A stretch of DNA of 64,000 bases from NCBI RefSeq assembly GCF_021347895.1, contig NC_067117.1, positions 14,107,858-14,171,857 on the forward strand, in the 5' to 3' direction. This DNA is from Acanthochromis polyacanthus (lineage: Eukaryota; Chordata; Actinopteri; Pomacentridae). The position numbers and the translations under genes are program-made. Shown piece after piece: positions 61,169-64,000 of this stretch. The notes beneath the pieces are model-generated. The model saw nothing but the letters and a program-made list of their open reading frames with translations. It was not told the origin of the DNA and ran no database searches. Each line of letters opens with the position of its first letter. The first letter of the stretch is position 1.

Positions 61169-63484
61169 ATGAAGAGGGGACCGCTGAACTTTTTGGGTCG
61201 AAAGAACCAATCTCTGTTCGACACCAATATCAAAATGAAGGACATGGGTGAGTACAGAGCGCACGGGCCTTTATTGTGGACTAGAATGAAGAGTTGGTGT
61301 TTACATGGAGCTTTCAGGGAAGAATAATACGACCTTTGGACTTGGTGTTGAAATGGACAAAAGTTGCTACGAAGCTCCTATAGGTAGACTTCAGATCAAC
61401 TGATATAAGTGAATCCAAACGGAAATCTGAACGTTATTTACTATATTAGTGTTTTAAAAGATGTATTCTGGTGATCAGCAGCAACAGATCTCACTGAGGG
61501 AATGTGAATAATCCATGAATAACCTGTTATTTAATGTTAATGTTCCTTCTCGCATATTTATACTGACCTGCCCTTTTATTATCAAAACACTTTGTCCACT
61601 TAGATCTAAATTATGTCATTTAGATCCAGAATTCTGTCATTGAAATTTTACCAGATGTGTTAATGAGTTTGGGTGTAGTTCACTTATTCTCAGGCACACA
61701 ACAAAATGATATGTAGTGGTGATCATGATGTCATCTCAAGATATTAAAGGTAAAATATCTGATGGTTGGACAGATAAAAACAAAAATCTGCTACTATTTC
61801 ATTGGTTTCAACTAAATATTAGTAGAACACATATAAAAAGTTCTATTTAAACCATAAGACCTGAGCAAACTGCATCTGCTTTGGACAGAGTTGCAGTTGA
61901 AAGCTGTAAAAATAAATGGTAATAACAGGATCGTAATCAGATTTTTCTCCCAAATTATCAGAAACTACAACTATTGCAAAGTGCCCATTAGTCATATGAA
62001 TGATGACCAGCCATCTCTTGAAGATAAAGCCACCTTGAAGATCAGGAAATGACTACCTTCATGCTTTATCTCAATAATGCAGGAGCTCAAATCCTGGAGT
62101 AAATCTACTTTTATGAGCTGATATCCGATAGGTGGCTCAGCTCCACGCAACATTAGCTCCATTTGACTGGAGAGAGCAGGAACCAAAAAAAGCAATTGAA
62201 ATGCAAAGTTGCAACATGAGAAAGAACATTTGTGTATGTAAATCAGGAAGGGGTGCAACAGGGAAACTAATAATTTGGTTAGACTGGTTTACAGAGGATT
62301 CATCCTGTTGTGGGTCACACTGAGTTGTCACATTTCCCTGCAGTGAGGTCATCATTTTATTGGGTTTACAAGTGTGTGAACATTTTGGCTATTATACTTT
62401 ATGACAGAAAGAAATGTGAAGGAAAAACACTCTGCTTTCCTTGTTTATAACATCGTCCTCTTCGGTCACTTTCTCTGAGGCCCTGATGAAAAGTGTTGCC
62501 TCGGAGAGCTGGAAGAACACAGACTAAGTGCCTCTCAGTGTCAAGTGTCTTTCATCAGTCACCGGACAAACATGTCTGACATTGGAATGAACAGCACAGG
62601 AATGTACTTGGTTTGTTCTCTCCAGTGACCTCTGATATTACTGGATAGTTTAGAACTGTCACTGCTTGCTCTTCTACTTCTCAAGTTGGTTACAGATTTG
62701 TTTAGTTACTGGGTCTTCGCCTCGCTGCTCTTTTTACTCACCTGCAGACTGGATTTTATTTGATTTCAGCTGAAATGAAAGTGAGATATAGAAAGACAGG
62801 TCATTTTTTTTCTCTTCAGTTATATGAGGGACTTGAAAGATCGGAATTCTATCAACCACATTGAGTTAAAGTAGAAGATCATTACGCTTCATTGTTTGCA
62901 CTAACAACAGTGAATAAGTAAAGACATCTGAAAGAAGTGTTTAATAGTGAGAGAGTAGAAAGAGTGATGTAAGTGGATTTAACTTAAGTTTTTCAGTCAA
63001 AAACAGATAAACTATTTGGAAATAACACTTTTCTTCAACATTACTGTGTTGCACGCTACAAGCTGCGTTGCTGTAATTGGCCTCAGTTGCCGCCAGGTCT
63101 GAGCTTTCACTGCAACACAATGGTGAGATGTAAATAAAGACGACAATCATCAGTTCAGCTGTGTAGAGCTGTTTTGTTGTCAGCAACAAGCGATCACAAA
63201 GCAGATCCTCAGGTTGACTGACAGCTGAAAACAGGCCACTTTAGTGCAAACACCATCTCATTACCTGCACAATTAGGGTGACTGTGTCCTACTCCGACCA
63301 CAACGCTTGTCCATTATGGCCAAATTATTCACGGAGTTTTGAGGAGAAATGCTCGGTCAAAACTGTCTAACATCCTGCTTTACTTTTACCTTCAGATAAT
63401 GTGGAGTTGGTGCTGGGGTCCTCTGCAATCCCTGAGTCGGGGACGGCCAGCGTGCGAGCCAGACCCACAGTCAAGCATCACTCT
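61169..63484 (+). CDS. N-terminus of an unrecognised gene (two coding exons, runs past the window)
   Basis: Exon 1 (61169-61247) starts MKRGPLNFLGRKNQSLFDTN and ends GACATGG|GTGAGT. Exon 2 (63396-63484), behind TTACCTTCAG, joins in phase to give DNVELVLGSSAIPESG, then VRARPTVKHHS|GTGAGT. The result is about 56 residues with a polar, basic start, no signal peptide, no membrane segment and no domain I can name. Support for reality comes from two strong donors, one strong acceptor, matching phase, a purine at -3 of the ATG and a CpG-rich upstream region. I do not recognise the family and give no function. Confidence 0.65.
61248..63395 (+). other. First intron of the unrecognised + strand gene
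   Basis: This 2.1-kb stretch between the two exons shows no further exon, and no repeat with recognisable ends. Open frames are short and unrelated. Confidence 0.5.
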
Positions 63485-63767
63485 GTGAGTATCTTCGTAA
63501 AGCTTCACAGTTTACATGGATTTTCATGTTCATCGCCCAGTTTCTGTTGTTGAACATAAGATTTGCATGTGGACAGTCTTCATCCTGTTGGCTGAACTGT
63601 TGAACCCTGCAAATGAAAATGACCTGATAGTGGACAGTTTAGTGTTTCAGCACTTCATTCAGGGCTTCATTTTTCATATGTCAGTGATAACACATTTTTC
63701 TTTGGCTAGGATGTTATTTCGACATGTTGTCCACAGTATAAATCATCAGGGAGACTGTTCTGTAGGT

Positions 63768-64000
63768 CACAACTGCCGCTGTAACTAAAGATTATTTTCA
63801 CCGTTGGTTATTTTATTATTAATCAGTGAGTTATTTGGTTCATAAAATGCCAGAAAATGATGAAAAACGTTAGTCAGTGTTTACCAAAGACCACAATGAG
63901 CACCTCAGATGTCTAGTTTATGGTCATACAGAGGCAAAACACAGACAACTCGAACAAATTATTCAATTATCAAAATAGTTTGCAATTAAGTTAATTGCTA
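63768..64000 (+). repeat. Teleost AT-rich interspersed repeat, cut by the window end
   Basis: Words in order: GCTGTAACTAAAGATTATTT, TCATAAAATGCCAGAAAATG, ATGAAAAACGTTAGTCAGTG, TTACCAAAGACCACAATGAG, TCAATTATCAAAATAGTTTG. They follow the abundant fish repeat that starts AGGGCTGCAACTAACGATTA. A diverged inverted relative lies at about 21940-22145. The family call is from memory. Confidence 0.7.

Overview
The window is vertebrate DNA and almost certainly from a ray-finned (teleost) fish. It has GT-AG spliced genes with many short introns, fish-type orthologues, and a dense load of teleost DNA transposons (Tc1/mariner, hAT, foldback MITEs), tRNA-headed SINEs and LINE tails. No operons, bacterial features, CRISPR arrays or phage were seen. 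All gene calls come from reading splice-consistent exons by eye and matching them to remembered families; no search was run.

Layout: (1) Positions 1-510 are a high-copy interspersed repeat. (2) ampd2, AMP deaminase 2, is on the + strand from 1392 to 27741. It has 18 coding exons, predicts 834 aa, and has a 16.8-kb first intron and a long 3'UTR to about 31.2 kb. (3) eps8l3 is on the - strand from 39681 down to 31917. It has 19 coding exons, predicts 611 aa, and meets ampd2 tail to tail. (4) irf6 is on the - strand from 48624 down to 42475. It has 7 coding exons, predicts 485 aa, and has a non-coding first exon near 48.9-49.15 kb. (5) A repeat-rich intergenic stretch holds a hAT element with a perfect 8-bp target duplication. 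(6) A guanylate-cyclase-activating-protein gene (guca1-like) lies on the - strand from 55342 down to 53384. It carries a 1-base frameshift in exon 1 and a 10-residue loss in exon 2, so it is probably a pseudogene. (7) Another intergenic stretch holds a full-length SINE. (8) The first two coding exons of an unrecognised + strand gene start at 61169 and continue past the window.

The genes do not form a pathway. ampd2 acts in purine nucleotide metabolism, eps8l3 is an actin/Rac-signalling adaptor relative, irf6 is an epidermal transcription factor, and guca1 proteins are photoreceptor Ca2+ sensors. The ampd2-eps8l3 neighbourhood matches human 1p13.3, whereas human IRF6 lies on 1q32, so irf6 here reflects a fish-specific arrangement or a lineage rearrangement. 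I found no convincing evidence of a wholly new biological system. The most interesting signals are the broken guca1 gene, a GC-AG intron in ampd2, a long foldback element present twice, a (TG)n tract against an ampd2 splice acceptor, and a duplicated WPKEEPV motif in irf6.
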